A stretch of 64,000 nt of DNA from Streptomyces sp. Je 1-369. Its GTDB lineage: Bacteria > Actinomycetota > Actinomycetes > Streptomycetales > Streptomycetaceae. The stretch covers positions 5,513,501 to 5,577,500 of the forward strand of contig NZ_CP101750.1 of assembly GCF_026810505.1 (NCBI RefSeq), given 5' to 3'. The position numbers were made by a program, and so were the translations under genes. How positions within the stretch are numbered: position 1 is the stretch's first letter; each line of letters opens with the position of its first letter. The notes beneath the pieces were generated by a model. It worked only from the letters and a program-made list of their open reading frames with translations. It did not search any database and was not told the DNA's origin. Of the stretch, positions 8,650 to 17,523 are shown piece after piece.

Positions 8650-8661
8650 CTACGCGCGTAG
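8650..8661. promoter_or_regulatory. Palindromic operator candidate upstream of the nucleoside phosphorylase gene
   Basis: CTACGCGCGTAG, a perfect 12-bp palindrome identical to that at 3450-3461 upstream of deoC, sits 26 nt before the ATG. Flanking bases differ between the two sites, so the conservation is confined to the palindrome, as expected for a protein-binding site. Confidence 0.6.
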
Positions 8662-8748
8662 ATGACGATGCCCACGGGATTGCGATCGTTGTCTTGTCGT
8701 TTCCGACGAGAGGGAGACGAGAGGGAGCGGGACGGCGGCCCGGCGGGC

Positions 8749-9186
8749 TCAGCAAGGGCGTTTGCGGAGTTCCATCACGTAGTCGTGGGGTGCGCCCGCC
8801 GATTCCGCCGCGTCCGCCAGTTCGCCCAGGTAGCGGGCCGAGGGGAGCCCTCCCTCGTAACCGTTGAGGACGTACACCCAGGCGGGTTCCTCGCCCTCCA
8901 GGGTGTCCACGCGGACCCGCATGCGCCGGTAGATGTCGAGGCCGACGCCTTCCCAGCGGTCCATGGAGTCCTCGTCCATGGGGGCGATGTCGTAGAGCGT
9001 GACGAAGACCTGGGAGCGCGGCGCCTCGACGAGCGTGGCGAGCGCGCCTTCCCAGCCCATGTGTTCCCCGCCGAACGTGAGCCGCCAGCCGGTCAGCCAC
9101 CCGGTCGCGCGCAGCGGTGAGTGCGGTGCGCGGCGTGACATGAGCCGCGGATCCAGATTGCCGGCGTACGCGGCGTAGAGCGACAT
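8749..9186 (-). CDS. Gamma-glutamylcyclotransferase-like protein
   Basis: A 145-residue protein of the GGCT/AIG2-like fold. The substrate-loop motif is present at the N-terminus as YAAYAGNLDPRLM, and the acidic region DRWEGVGLDIYRRMRV fits the family. A longer open frame exists upstream, but this ATG gives the standard N-terminus MSLYAAYAGN. Homologues are widespread in Streptomyces; the true substrate is not known. It is divergent from the flavoprotein gene, 121 bp between starts. Confidence 0.85.
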   Translation of the reverse strand: MSLYAAYAGNLDPRLMSRRAPHSPLRATGWLTGWRLTFGGEHMGWEGALATLVEAPRSQVFVTLYDIAPMDEDSMDRWEGVGLDIYRRMRVRVDTLEGEEPAWVYVLNGYEGGLPSARYLGELADAAESAGAPHDYVMELRKRPC

Positions 9187-9307
9187 GTGGTCGAGGGTAC
9201 GGCAGCAATCAAGTACGCCCCTCCTGGAACGGGAGGACCGCCCGGACGGGGGGCCGTCCCACGGACGGAGGCCCCCGGGGCGTGAGCACCTTGAAGCGTG
9301 CGGGACA

Positions 9308-10756
9308 ATGGAGTACGTGACTCGGATCGTGATCATTGGCGGCGGACCCGGCGGATACGAGGCGGCTCTTACGGCCGCCCAGCTCGGCGCGGAGGTGACC
9401 GTCGTCGACTGCGACGGTCTGGGCGGGGCGTCGGTGCTCACCGACTGCGTGCCGTCCAAGACTCTGATCGCCACGGCCGAGGTGATGACCACCTTCGACT
9501 CCTCGTACGAGGAGCTGGGGATCATCGTCGCTGACGACACCCCGCACATCGACACCCCCGCGCGCGTGGTCGGCGTCGACCTGGGCAAGGTCAACCGCCG
9601 TGTGAAGCGGCTCGCGCTCGCCCAGTCCCACGACATCACCGCGTCGGTGACGCGGGCCGGTGCGCGCGTGCTGCGCGGGCGCGGGCGGCTCGAGGGGCAG
9701 CAGGACATCGACGGGTCGCGGAAGGTCGTCGTGCGGGCCGCGGACGGGAGCGAGGAGACTCTTGTCGCCGATGCCGTACTGATCGCGACCGGCGGGCATC
9801 CGCGCGAGGTGCCCGACGCCCTGCCCGACGGCGAGCGGATCCTGAACTGGACCCAGGTGTACGACCTCGACGAGCTGCCCGAGGAGCTCATCGTGGTCGG
9901 TTCGGGCGTGACCGGTGCCGAGTTCGCCGGTGCCTATCAGGCGCTCGGGTCGAACGTGACCCTCGTGTCGAGTCGTGACCGGGTGCTTCCGGGTGAGGAC
10001 CCGGACGCGGCCGCCGTCCTTGAGGACGTCTTCCGGCGCCGCGGCATGAACGTGATGTCCCGTTCCCGTGCCGCTTCCGCCAAGCGCGTCGGGGACCGGG
10101 TCGAGGTCACCCTCGCCGACGGCCGCGTCATCTCCGGGTCGCACTGCCTGATGGCCGTCGGTGCCATCCCGAACAGCAGCGGCATGGGTCTGGAGGAGGC
10201 CGGGGTCAAGCTGAAGGACTCCGGGCACATCTGGACCGACAAGGTGTCGCGGACGTCGGCCCCCGGCGTGTACGCGGCCGGTGACGTGACCGGGATCTTC
10301 GCGCTGGCCTCCGTCGCCGCCATGCAGGGGCGCATCGCGATGTACCACTTCCTGGGCGACGCGGTGCAGCCGCTGAACCTGAAGGCCGTGTCGGCGAACG
10401 TCTTCACCGACCCGGAGATCGCGACCGTCGGCTACAGCCAGGCCGACGTCGACGGCGGAAAGATCGACGCCCGCGTGGTGAAGCTGCCGCTGCTGCGCAA
10501 TCCGCGCGCGAAGATGCAGGGCATCCGCGACGGTTTCGTCAAGATCTTCTGCCGTCCGGGCACGGGCATCGTGGTCGGCGGTGTGGTCGTCGCACCGCGC
10601 GCTTCGGAACTGATCCACCCCATCTCGATCGCGGTCGACAACAATCTGACGGTCGAGCAGATCGCGAATGCGTTCACCGTGTACCCGTCTCTTTCGGGGT
10701 CGATCGCGGAGGTGGCGCGTCAGCTGCACACCCGGAAGACGGCGGGCGAAGGCTGA
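9308..10756 (+). CDS. LpdA-type NAD(P)H:quinone reductase (flavoprotein, no redox disulfide)
   Basis: A 482-residue FAD protein of the pyridine nucleotide-disulfide reductase family. It has the FAD motif IIGGGPGGYEAA, the NAD(P) motif VVGSGVTGAEFAGA near 197, the second FAD motif GVYAAGDVTG near 320, and a C-terminal dimerisation domain. The usual CxxxxC active site reads GGASVLTDCVPSK: the first cysteine is serine, so no disulfide can form. This matches M. tuberculosis LpdA (Rv3303c), which is a quinone reductase and not a lipoamide dehydrogenase. The ATG at 9308 gives the conserved N-terminus. Confidence 0.92.
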   Translation: MEYVTRIVIIGGGPGGYEAALTAAQLGAEVTVVDCDGLGGASVLTDCVPSKTLIATAEVMTTFDSSYEELGIIVADDTPHIDTPARVVGVDLGKVNRRVKRLALAQSHDITASVTRAGARVLRGRGRLEGQQDIDGSRKVVVRAADGSEETLVADAVLIATGGHPREVPDALPDGERILNWTQVYDLDELPEELIVVGSGVTGAEFAGAYQALGSNVTLVSSRDRVLPGEDPDAAAVLEDVFRRRGMNVMSRSRAASAKRVGDRVEVTLADGRVISGSHCLMAVGAIPNSSGMGLEEAGVKLKDSGHIWTDKVSRTSAPGVYAAGDVTGIFALASVAAMQGRIAMYHFLGDAVQPLNLKAVSANVFTDPEIATVGYSQADVDGGKIDARVVKLPLLRNPRAKMQGIRDGFVKIFCRPGTGIVVGGVVVAPRASELIHPISIAVDNNLTVEQIANAFTVYPSLSGSIAEVARQLHTRKTAGEG

Positions 10757-10932
10757 TCCTGTCGGCGGCCTGAATCAACTCTTTGCAGGTCACGCACTGT
10801 TGTCGCCCATTCGCGCGGCATAGGCGGGGAGAGTAAGCACCTATACCACTTCCCGTCCTGCCGTGCGAACAACTTCTGTAATTCGGCGCAAACTGCTGAA
10901 AGCAGACGGTCGTTGGGGTTACTGTCAGTTTC

Positions 10933-11904
10933 GTGTTCGCTGCAGAACGTCGCCAATTGATCCTCGAAATGGTGCGGGCCAACGGGGCGGTATCGCTCCG
11001 TGAGCTCGCCCGCGTCGTCCAGACCTCCGAAGTGACCGTACGGCGGGACGTGCGCGCGCTGGAGGCAGAAGGACTCCTCGACCGCCGACATGGCGGTGCG
11101 GTATTGCCGGGCGGATTCACGCGGGAGTCCGGCTTTCCGCAGAAATCACATCTCGCGACCGCCGAGAAGACGGCTATCGCCGATCTCGCGGCGGGTCTCG
11201 TCGAAGAAGGCGAAGCCATCGTCGTCGGGGCGGGTACGACCACGCAGGAGCTGGCCCGCCGGCTCGCGCGGGTACCCGGCCTGACCGTCGTCACCAACTC
11301 CCTCCTGGTGGCACAGGCGCTGGCACACGCCAACAGGGTGGAAGTCGTCATGACCGGCGGCACCCTGCGCGGCTCGAACTACGCACTCGTGGGCAGTGGG
11401 GCCGAGCAGTCCCTCCAGGGACTGCGGGTGTCACGGGCCTTCCTGTCGGGCAGTGGTCTGACCGCCGAGCGCGGCCTCTCCACGTCCAACATGCTCTCCG
11501 CGAGCGTGGACCGCGCGCTGGTCCAGGCGGCGGCCGAGGTCGTGGTCCTCGCGGACCACACCAAGCTCGGCACCGACACGATGTTCCAGACGGTGCCGAC
11601 GGACGTCATCACCCGCCTGGTCACGGACGAACCGCCGGGGCACGACGACCGTGCCGCGACGGAACTGCAGGCCCTGGCCGACCAGGGCGTGCAGATCACG
11701 GTGGCGGGCGGTGCCGCAAGCCCTAACTCCGCGCCCGGTGTCGACTCCGTCCCGGCGGGGCGCCAGCCGCGCCGGGACGTGCCCCTGCCGGGTCAGCGTC
11801 GCACTCACGGGGCGGGCCCGGGCCAGCAGTTGCGCAGTGCGCTCCTCGGGGAACAGCCCCCCGGGGAACGGGCGGCGCGGGTCGCGGACCTGCGCCGCCG
11901 CTGA
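10933..11904 (+). CDS. DeoR/GlpR-family transcriptional regulator
   Basis: A 323-residue regulator. The N-terminal winged helix shows AAERRQLILEMVRANGAVSLREL and the recognition helix TSEVTVRRDVRALEAEGLL. The sugar-phosphate isomerase-like DeoRC domain follows, with VGAGTTTQELARRL, VVTNSLLVAQAL and TGGTLRGSNYALVG. The last 70 residues are Pro/Gly/Arg-rich and look unstructured. The GTG start at 10933 places the helix-turn-helix at the usual position. DeoR proteins sense phosphorylated sugars; the nearby deoxynucleoside genes make it a candidate for their control, but no site links them directly. Confidence 0.92.
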   Translation: MFAAERRQLILEMVRANGAVSLRELARVVQTSEVTVRRDVRALEAEGLLDRRHGGAVLPGGFTRESGFPQKSHLATAEKTAIADLAAGLVEEGEAIVVGAGTTTQELARRLARVPGLTVVTNSLLVAQALAHANRVEVVMTGGTLRGSNYALVGSGAEQSLQGLRVSRAFLSGSGLTAERGLSTSNMLSASVDRALVQAAAEVVVLADHTKLGTDTMFQTVPTDVITRLVTDEPPGHDDRAATELQALADQGVQITVAGGAASPNSAPGVDSVPAGRQPRRDVPLPGQRRTHGAGPGQQLRSALLGEQPPGERAARVADLRRR

Positions 11905-11919
11905 TTCCGGCGGGAGCCT

Positions 11920-12537
11920 TCAGCCCCCGTCGGCCTTCAGCCCCCGCAGGGTCAGCGTGAGCAGGCGGTCGGCGAGCTCCGGATCGTCCGGAGTCTCCTC
12001 GGCCGCCAGGGAGATCGCGTTGGTCAGCTGGAGCAGGTCGCCGATGGAGACGTCGGGCCGCACCGCCCCCGCCTCCTGCGCGCGGAGCAGCAGGGCCGCG
12101 CCCGCCTCACGCATGGGCATGCTGCACTGCGCGAGTGCCGAGGTGTCGTCGTGCGACGCCGACATGAGCGCGCTCGACAGGCCGCGATACTCACCCGCAT
12201 GAGTGATGATGGCGCGCAGCCACGCCACCAGCGCGGAGCACGGCTGCGGGTCGTCCAGCAGCGCGTGCGAGCGCGCGAGCAGGTCGCACACCGCGTCCTC
12301 CCAGACCGCGCTCATCAGCGCGTGCCGATTGGGGAAGTGCCGGTAGAGCGTGCCGATGCCGACGCCCGCGCGGCGCGCCACGTCCTCGAGGGACGCGCCC
12401 GTGCCGTGCTCGGCGAAGGCGGAGCGCGCCTCGGCGAGCAGCCGGTCGTAGTTGCGGCGGGCGTCGGCCCGCATGGTGCGCGCCGACTGTGCCGCCTGCT
12501 GCGGCGCTCTCGCCTGCTGGCCCGTGCCGGTCGTCAT
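11920..12537 (-). CDS. TetR-family transcriptional regulator
   Basis: A 205-residue regulator with the TetR DNA-binding domain at about residues 24-70, including GASLEDVARRAGVGIGTLYRHFPNR, and a C-terminal ligand domain of the TetR_C_33 style seen in SCO-type SbtR regulators. The ATG at 12537 was chosen; a later one at MRADARRN would also retain the domain. It converges with the deoR-type gene (15 bp between stops). The target is unknown. Confidence 0.88.
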   Translation of the reverse strand: MTTGTGQQARAPQQAAQSARTMRADARRNYDRLLAEARSAFAEHGTGASLEDVARRAGVGIGTLYRHFPNRHALMSAVWEDAVCDLLARSHALLDDPQPCSALVAWLRAIITHAGEYRGLSSALMSASHDDTSALAQCSMPMREAGAALLLRAQEAGAVRPDVSIGDLLQLTNAISLAAEETPDDPELADRLLTLTLRGLKADGG

Positions 12538-12590
12538 CCCCGCACCCTTCGTGAACGTACGCGTCCCCCAAGGATGCCACTGCCCCGTGG

Positions 12591-12770
12591 TCAGGAATCC
12601 TGGCGGGCGAAGAAGGCGTCCAGCTCCGTGCGGGCCCTGCGCTCGCGGCGGTGCGGCGGCAGGGAGCCGCCGCTCAGGTTCCGGGTCAGCCACAGGACCA
12701 GCGGATACGTGACACAGGTGCCGACGACCAGTCCGCTCAGCACACCGGTGACCAGGTCACTCATGATCAT
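12591..12770 (-). CDS. Small single-pass membrane protein
   Basis: About 57-59 residues: a hydrophobic helix (VTGVLSGLVVGTCVTYPLVLWLT) followed by a basic tail ending DAFFARQDS. The start overlaps the stop of the upstream gene (TGATG). A second ATG at 12764 has better spacing from the AAGGTGAG ribosome-binding site, so the true start may be MSDLVTG. Coupled to the larger membrane protein upstream; function unknown. Confidence 0.65.
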   Translation of the reverse strand: MIMSDLVTGVLSGLVVGTCVTYPLVLWLTRNLSGGSLPPHRRERRARTELDAFFARQDS

Positions 12771-13669
12771 CAACTCACCTTCGTACGAAATCTCTTGAGA
12801 CCGCCCCCGCCGCCCCCGGAGGGCACCGCCGGACCCGGGTCACGGAAGCCGTCCCGGGCCGTCGCGATCATCGTGGCGCCGTTGTCCGGGACCACCGCGC
12901 CGTAACCGAGCAGGCGCCAGCGGGCGTCGACGGCGTCGCTGTCGTAGTACGGCACCGGGCCGCACTCCGACGGCACCAGGAGCGGCTCGGGGCCCTTGGC
13001 GCAGCCGTGGCACGCGGCGACCTCCTCGGTGCCGTGCGGGGCGCCGGGCAGCGCCACGCGCGCGTGCCCGCGGTCGTGCAGCGGGTTGAAGTAGCAGGGC
13101 GGGTCGGGCCGCAGCGGCCGCTCCGTCACCAGGGCCTCCAGGGCGCGCATCCCGATGCGGCTGAACTCGACCGCCGCGACGAGCTCGCCGAGGGCGTGGG
13201 CCGCGTCGTACGCCGGGTCGGGGCTCCTGGGCCCCTCACCGATCGGGGCGATCACCGAGTTGCTCGCCTGGATCGACGCGGTGACCGCGAAGGACGCCAG
13301 CTCGGCGCGGAGTTGCGGGGTCAGCGTGCAGGTGTGGCGGAGCGTGTCGCCGAGCGCCGACGCGTCGCTGAGCAGCCCGGCCCGCCGTTCGGCGTGCGGG
13401 CGCAGCGCCTCCGGGTCGCCTGCCGGGTCCGGCGGCGGGGCCGACCAGTCGGACGCGGGCAGCGGGAGCGCGAACGTGTAGGGGCGGCGTCTGCCCAGCG
13501 GCAGGTGGGTGAAGCGGCGCAGGAGCGCGACGGACAGGGCCGTGGACAGGCCGAGGGCGAGCCCGGCCTCGTAGCGCTGCCCGGCGTCCGCGGTGGCCGC
13601 GAACCATCCGGTCGTACCGATGACGGCTGCCGCTGCGAGCAGCCCGACGACGTCCCCCGTGCGTTTCAC
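12770..13669 (-). CDS. Uncharacterised membrane protein with CxF...CxxC cysteine motif
   Basis: A 299-residue protein with two transmembrane segments near the N-terminus (VVGLLAAAAVIGTTGWF and the following YEAGLALGLSTALSVALL). A soluble region follows with CYFNPLHDRGHARV and VAACHGCAKG. This pattern (Cys-x-F-N-P-L-H ... Cys-x-x-Cys) recurs in streptomycete membrane proteins and could bind a metal; that is inference. The GTG start at 13669 has a GGGGGGA sequence 5 nt upstream. The open frame continues upstream through a tandem 15-bp repeat, which I do not take as coding. Overlaps the small membrane gene. Confidence 0.72.
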   Translation of the reverse strand: MKRTGDVVGLLAAAAVIGTTGWFAATADAGQRYEAGLALGLSTALSVALLRRFTHLPLGRRRPYTFALPLPASDWSAPPPDPAGDPEALRPHAERRAGLLSDASALGDTLRHTCTLTPQLRAELASFAVTASIQASNSVIAPIGEGPRSPDPAYDAAHALGELVAAVEFSRIGMRALEALVTERPLRPDPPCYFNPLHDRGHARVALPGAPHGTEEVAACHGCAKGPEPLLVPSECGPVPYYDSDAVDARWRLLGYGAVVPDNGATMIATARDGFRDPGPAVPSGGGGGGLKRFRTKVS

Positions 13670-13776
13670 TGAAGTCCCCCCGTGGCCTTCGGTTCTACGC
13701 GGGGGAGGACGCGGGGCGGGGCGGGGGCGGTTGCGCTTGTTCGGGACGGAGTGCGACGGGACGGAGTGCGACGGGA

Positions 13777-13821
13777 ACGTGACGGGCCGGGCTGGAAGAA
13801 AACCAGCCCGGCCCGTCACGT
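13777..13821 (-). terminator. Strong hairpin terminator of the accA2 gene
   Basis: Perfect 19-bp arms (ACGTGACGGGCCGGGCTGG and its complement) with a 7-nt A-rich loop, 18 nt beyond the accA2 stop. One of the strongest hairpins in the window. Confidence 0.9.
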
Positions 13822-13838
13822 GTGCGTCTGCCGCGGGG

Positions 13839-15611
13839 TCAGTCCTTGATCTCGCAGATCACCGCGCCGGACGTCAGGCTCGCGCCGACCTCTGCGGTGA
13901 GGCCCTTGACCGTGCCCGAACGGTGCGCGTTCAGGGGCTGTTCCATCTTCATGGCCTCCAGGACGACGACCAGGTCGCCCTCCATGACCTCCTGGCCCTC
14001 CTCGACCGCGACCTTGACGATCGTGCCCTGCATGGGCGAGGCGAGGGTGTCACCGGACGCCGCGGGGCCCGACTTCTTGGCCGCGCGGCGCTTGGGGCGG
14101 GCGCCGCCCGCCGCCGCGGTGCGCGCGATGGTCATGCCCAGGGAGGACGGCAGCGAGACCTCGAGACGCTTGCCGCCGACCTCGACGACGACCGTCTCGC
14201 GGCCCGGCTCCTCGTCCGTCTCGGCGTCCCCGGTGGCCGTGAACGGCGGGATCGCGTTGACGAACTCGGTCTCGATCCACCGGGTGTGGATCGTGAACGG
14301 GTCGCTGGAGCCGGTCAGCTCCGGCGCGAACGCCGGGTCCGTGACGACGGCACGGTGGAAGGGGATGGCCGTGGCCATGCCCTCGACGTTGAACTCCGCC
14401 AGCGCGCGGGAGGCACGCTGGAGCGCCTGCTCACGGGTGGCGCCGGTGACGATCAGCTTGGCGAGGAGCGAGTCCCAGGCCGGGCCGATGACCGAGCCGG
14501 ACTCGACGCCCGCGTCCAGGCGGACACCGGGGCCCGACGGCGGCGCGAACGTGGTGACGGTGCCGGGCGCGGGCAGGAAGTTGCGGCCCGGGTCCTCGCC
14601 GTTGATGCGGAACTCGAAGGAATGACCGCGCAGTTCGGGGTCGCCGTAACCGAGTTCCTCGCCGTCGGCGATGCGGAACATCTCCCGGACGAGGTCGATG
14701 CCCGCGACCTCCTCGGTGACCGGGTGCTCCACCTGGAGACGGGTGTTGACCTCCAGGAAGGAGATCGTGCCGTCGACACCGACGAGGAACTCGACGGTGC
14801 CCGCGCCGACGTAGCCGGCCTCCTTGAGGATCGCCTTGGAGGCGGCGTACAGCTCGGCGTTCTGCTCGGCGGTCAGGAACGGCGCGGGCGCCTCCTCGAC
14901 GAGCTTCTGGTGGCGGCGCTGCAGCGAGCAGTCGCGGGTCGAGACGACCACGACGTTTCCGTGCTTGTCGGCGAGGCACTGGGTCTCGACGTGCCGCGGC
15001 TTGTCGAGGTAGCGCTCCACGAAGCACTCGCCGCGGCCGAAGGCCGCCACGGCCTCGCGCACCGCGGAGTCGTACAGCTCCGGGACCTCTTCGAGCGTGC
15101 GGGCGACCTTCAGACCGCGGCCGCCACCGCCGAACGCCGCCTTGATGGCGATCGGCAGGCCGTTCGCCTCGGCGAAGGCGACGACCTCGTCGGCGCCGGA
15201 CACCGGGTCGGGCGTGCCCGCGACCAGCGGGGCACCCGCGCGCTGCGCGATGTGCCGCGCGGCGACCTTGTCGCCGAGGTCGCGGATGGCCTGCGGCGGC
15301 GGGCCGATCCAGTTCAGGCCCGCGTCGATGACGGCCTGCGCGAAGTCGGCGTTCTCCGAAAGGAAGCCGTAGCCGGGGTGGATGGCATCCGCCCCCGCGT
15401 CCTTGGCCGCGGCCAGCACCTTGGAGATGTCCAAGTAGCTGGTGGCCGGAGTGTCACCGCCCAGCGCGAACGCCTCATCGGCTGCCCGTACATGCAGAGC
15501 GTCCCTGTCAGGGTCTGCGTAGACGGCTACGCTCGCGATCCCTGCATCCCGGCATGCCCGGGCAACGCGGACAGCGATTTCGCCACGGTTGGCGATGAGC
15601 ACCTTGCGCAC
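13839..15611 (-). CDS. accA2: Acyl-CoA carboxylase alpha subunit (biotin carboxylase plus biotin carrier)
   Basis: A 590-residue two-domain subunit. It carboxylates its own biotin with ATP and bicarbonate, then hands CO2 to a beta subunit to make malonyl-CoA or methylmalonyl-CoA. Biotin carboxylase covers about 1-450 ([36 protein letters not shown]), and the biotin attachment site is EAMKMEQ near residue 553. It is the alpha partner for PccB and the epsilon subunit encoded 2-5 kb away. The ATG start [13 protein letters not shown] is canonical. It is divergent from a membrane protein across a 354-bp promoter region. Confidence 0.96.
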   Translation of the reverse strand: MRKVLIANRGEIAVRVARACRDAGIASVAVYADPDRDALHVRAADEAFALGGDTPATSYLDISKVLAAAKDAGADAIHPGYGFLSENADFAQAVIDAGLNWIGPPPQAIRDLGDKVAARHIAQRAGAPLVAGTPDPVSGADEVVAFAEANGLPIAIKAAFGGGGRGLKVARTLEEVPELYDSAVREAVAAFGRGECFVERYLDKPRHVETQCLADKHGNVVVVSTRDCSLQRRHQKLVEEAPAPFLTAEQNAELYAASKAILKEAGYVGAGTVEFLVGVDGTISFLEVNTRLQVEHPVTEEVAGIDLVREMFRIADGEELGYGDPELRGHSFEFRINGEDPGRNFLPAPGTVTTFAPPSGPGVRLDAGVESGSVIGPAWDSLLAKLIVTGATREQALQRASRALAEFNVEGMATAIPFHRAVVTDPAFAPELTGSSDPFTIHTRWIETEFVNAIPPFTATGDAETDEEPGRETVVVEVGGKRLEVSLPSSLGMTIARTAAAGGARPKRRAAKKSGPAASGDTLASPMQGTIVKVAVEEGQEVMEGDLVVVLEAMKMEQPLNAHRSGTVKGLTAEVGASLTSGAVICEIKD

Positions 15612-15965
15612 GATGGCTCCCTCCTTGAAACAAGCCGAGTTTAGGGACTGCCGACACGGCCTTACGACCCGTCCCCAATGGTGAGCTTGCCCACACGGAG
15701 TGTCACTCGAGACCGGCTAGGTTCGCGAAAACCCTTGTCGCACCGCGGTACGCAGGGTCCCTCCACGGCAGCGTAGCCCTCCGATGTGGTCAAGGTCTCT
15801 GTGCGTCAGCGCTGCGGACGCGGGGCTTTCTTTGTGGAGTCCCTACGAATGGCCCAATGATTCTTTGCCTGCGGCACAGCTCTTGTCCCCCGTTCTACCC
15901 GTTAGTAGCGTTCGCGATGGCTCGGACGTACTAGCGGTAACAGCAAGCGGAAGAGGGTGGGCGCC
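15612..15965. other. 354-bp divergent intergenic region upstream of accA2
   Basis: No gene is supported. The stretch is less GC-rich than its surroundings (for example the segment near 15830-15875) and must contain the promoters for accA2 leftwards and the membrane protein gene rightwards. I see no strong palindrome in it. An AAGAGGGTGG Shine-Dalgarno lies at the right end. Confidence 0.6.
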
Positions 15966-16397
15966 GTGGCGCGCAGACCGGTGGCCTGGGTTGGCGCGAT
16001 CGTTCTCCTCGCGGAGGCGGTCGGCATCGCGCTCCTCAACGTGATTCTCGGCTACGTCGTCGACAACCAGGACATGTCCCTGGCCGGCCTCGATCCGCAG
16101 GTTATGACCGTCTCGACCTGGATCGCCGGCGCCCTCGTCGGCGGCTACCTCGCGCTGTGCGCGTTCGTCCTCGCCCGCACCGCCGTGCGCGACCGCGCCC
16201 CGGGCACCTTCGGCCACATCCTCCTGATCAGCTGCGCCGTCCTGCACGCGCTCCTGGGGGCCTTCTGCGTGGGCCTGGTGGGCTGGGCCGCGTTCGCGTT
16301 CATGATGGTCGTGCTCGGCCTGATCGTCCTGCCGCTCGTGGCGTACGAGAGGAAGGCGCAGCAGGACGCCGCGGTGGCGGCGCCCCAGGCCGCCTGA
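15966..16397 (+). CDS. Four-helix integral membrane protein
   Basis: A 143-residue protein made almost entirely of four transmembrane helices (WVGAIVLLAEAVGIALLNVILGYVV, STWIAGALVGGYLALCAFVLA, HILLISCAVLHALLGAFCVGL, AFAFMMVVLGLIVLPLVAYE) and a short Ala-rich tail. The GTG at 15966 is preferred over the one at 15957 because the GAGG ribosome-binding sequence is then about 10 nt away. Conserved in Streptomyces next to accA2 (recalled as SCO4922); function unknown. Confidence 0.82.
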   Translation: MARRPVAWVGAIVLLAEAVGIALLNVILGYVVDNQDMSLAGLDPQVMTVSTWIAGALVGGYLALCAFVLARTAVRDRAPGTFGHILLISCAVLHALLGAFCVGLVGWAAFAFMMVVLGLIVLPLVAYERKAQQDAAVAAPQAA

Positions 16398-16430
16398 GCC
16401 GCCGCGGCAGCCTCTGTCGGCCGCTCCCGG

Positions 16431-17039
16431 CTACCGCTGCCACAACTCCGTGATGCCCACGCCCAGTTCCGCGAGCAGGCGGCGCAGCAGGGGCAGCGAG
16501 AGGCCGATGACGTTGCCGTGGTCGCCCTCGATGCCGTCGATGAACGGTGCCGAGCGGCCGTCCAGCGTGAAAGCCCCCGCCACGTGCAGCGGTTCGCCGC
16601 TCGCCACATAGGCGGCGATCTCGGCGTCGGAGGGCTCACCGAAACGGACGACGGTGGACGCCGTCGCTGACGCGTACCGCCCGGAGACGGTGTCGCGGAC
16701 GCAGTGCCCGGTCTGCAGGACGCCCGCGCGGCCGCGCATGTCCTTCCAGCGGGCGGCGGCCTCCTCGGCGTCGGCGGGCTTGCCGAGCGCCCGGCCGTCC
16801 AGTTCGAGGACCGAGTCGCAGCCGATGACCAGCGCGCCCTTGGCGTCGGGCCGCGCGGCGACCACGGACGCCTTGGCCTCGGCGAGGGCGAGGGCGAGCT
16901 CGGCGGGGGTCGGCGCGGACACCTTGTCCTCGTCGACGCCGCTGACGATCACCTCGGGGGCGAGGCCCGCCTGCCGGAGCAGGCCGAGCCGGGCGGGGGA
17001 CTGGGAGGCGAGGACGAGACGGCGGGGCTGATCACTCAT
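16431..17039 (-). CDS. maf: Maf-family nucleoside triphosphate pyrophosphatase
   Basis: A 202-residue house-cleaning pyrophosphatase that hydrolyses non-canonical or excess nucleoside triphosphates to monophosphates. Diagnostic are the N-terminal [19 protein letters not shown], the central [18 protein letters not shown], and the [16 protein letters not shown] and [18 protein letters not shown] stretches. ATG at 17039. It is the last gene of the pccB-epsilon-membrane peptide series, all on the minus strand. Confidence 0.93.
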   Translation of the reverse strand: MSDQPRRLVLASQSPARLGLLRQAGLAPEVIVSGVDEDKVSAPTPAELALALAEAKASVVAARPDAKGALVIGCDSVLELDGRALGKPADAEEAAARWKDMRGRAGVLQTGHCVRDTVSGRYASATASTVVRFGEPSDAEIAAYVASGEPLHVAGAFTLDGRSAPFIDGIEGDHGNVIGLSLPLLRRLLAELGVGITELWQR

Positions 17040-17088
17040 GCGGTCAGCGTAGCGAGCGCCCACGCGGGCGCGGCAGGGCGTGGGGTCC

Positions 17089-17217
17089 TCAGTGGATGTT
17101 GAGCACGAACATCGCGATGACCATCGCCAGGGCGAGGACGAGGCCCGCGCGCCGCATCTTCGCCTGTAGGTCCCGCATGTCCTTCGGAGGGTTGTTCTCC
17201 GGGTCCGACCACAGCAT
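17089..17217 (-). CDS. 42-residue membrane peptide in the carboxylase operon
   Basis: A short ORF starting [18 protein letters not shown], followed by a basic turn (AKMRRAG) and one transmembrane helix ([17 protein letters not shown]). The Pro/Asp-rich head and single helix recur, from memory, at this place in other Streptomyces, which supports a real gene despite its size and the absence of an obvious Shine-Dalgarno. It lies between the epsilon subunit and maf, with a perfect 16-bp palindrome 36 nt upstream of its ATG. Function unknown. Confidence 0.7.
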   Translation of the reverse strand: MLWSDPENNPPKDMRDLQAKMRRAGLVLALAMVIAMFVLNIH

Positions 17218-17252
17218 GCAGTCGATGGTGCGGCCGGGCGGGCCGGGGCGCC

Positions 17253-17268
17253 TGAGTACGCGTACTCA
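17253..17268. promoter_or_regulatory. Perfect 16-bp palindrome TGAGTACGCGTACTCA
   Basis: A completely symmetric 16-mer lies between the epsilon subunit stop and the start of the 42-residue membrane peptide gene. Its size and location suit a dimeric repressor or activator controlling the peptide and maf separately from pccB. It is unusually AT-containing for this neighbourhood. I cannot assign a regulator. Confidence 0.55.
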
Positions 17269-17299
17269 AGTTCCCCGGAGCCCGACCGCCACGGCTGCT

Positions 17300-17506
17300 C
17301 TAGCCGGGCCAGTAGCTGCGGCCCCACGCCGTCGGCGAGGGGGCGGGCAGTCGGTGGCGGGCCACCCGCGCGGGGTCCGCCCAGGAGTCGGGCAGCTCGG
17401 GCGCGCCGGACGGTCCGTCCGCCACCGCCGCGGCGCGCACCTGGACCACCGCCAGGGCGGCGGCGAGCTCCTCCGGGGTCGGATTTCCGCGTACGACCTT
17501 GATCAT
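17300..17506 (-). CDS. Acyl-CoA carboxylase epsilon subunit
   Basis: A 68-residue protein with the epsilon-subunit pattern: N-terminal [20 protein letters not shown] and a C-terminal W-containing end [13 protein letters not shown]...WGRSYW. In Streptomyces such subunits bind the beta subunit and are needed for full carboxylase activity. It starts 17 nt after pccB with AGGGAGGG just upstream, so it is co-transcribed. Confidence 0.92.
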   Translation of the reverse strand: MIKVVRGNPTPEELAAALAVVQVRAAAVADGPSGAPELPDSWADPARVARHRLPAPSPTAWGRSYWPG

Positions 17507-17523
17507 GAGCCCTCCCTGAGGGA

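Noticed and set aside
13670..13819. N-terminal extension of the cysteine-motif membrane protein
   Set aside because: It is encoded by a tandem repeat (SHSVPSHSVP) and Pro/Arg filler; the GTG at 13669 has a ribosome-binding site.
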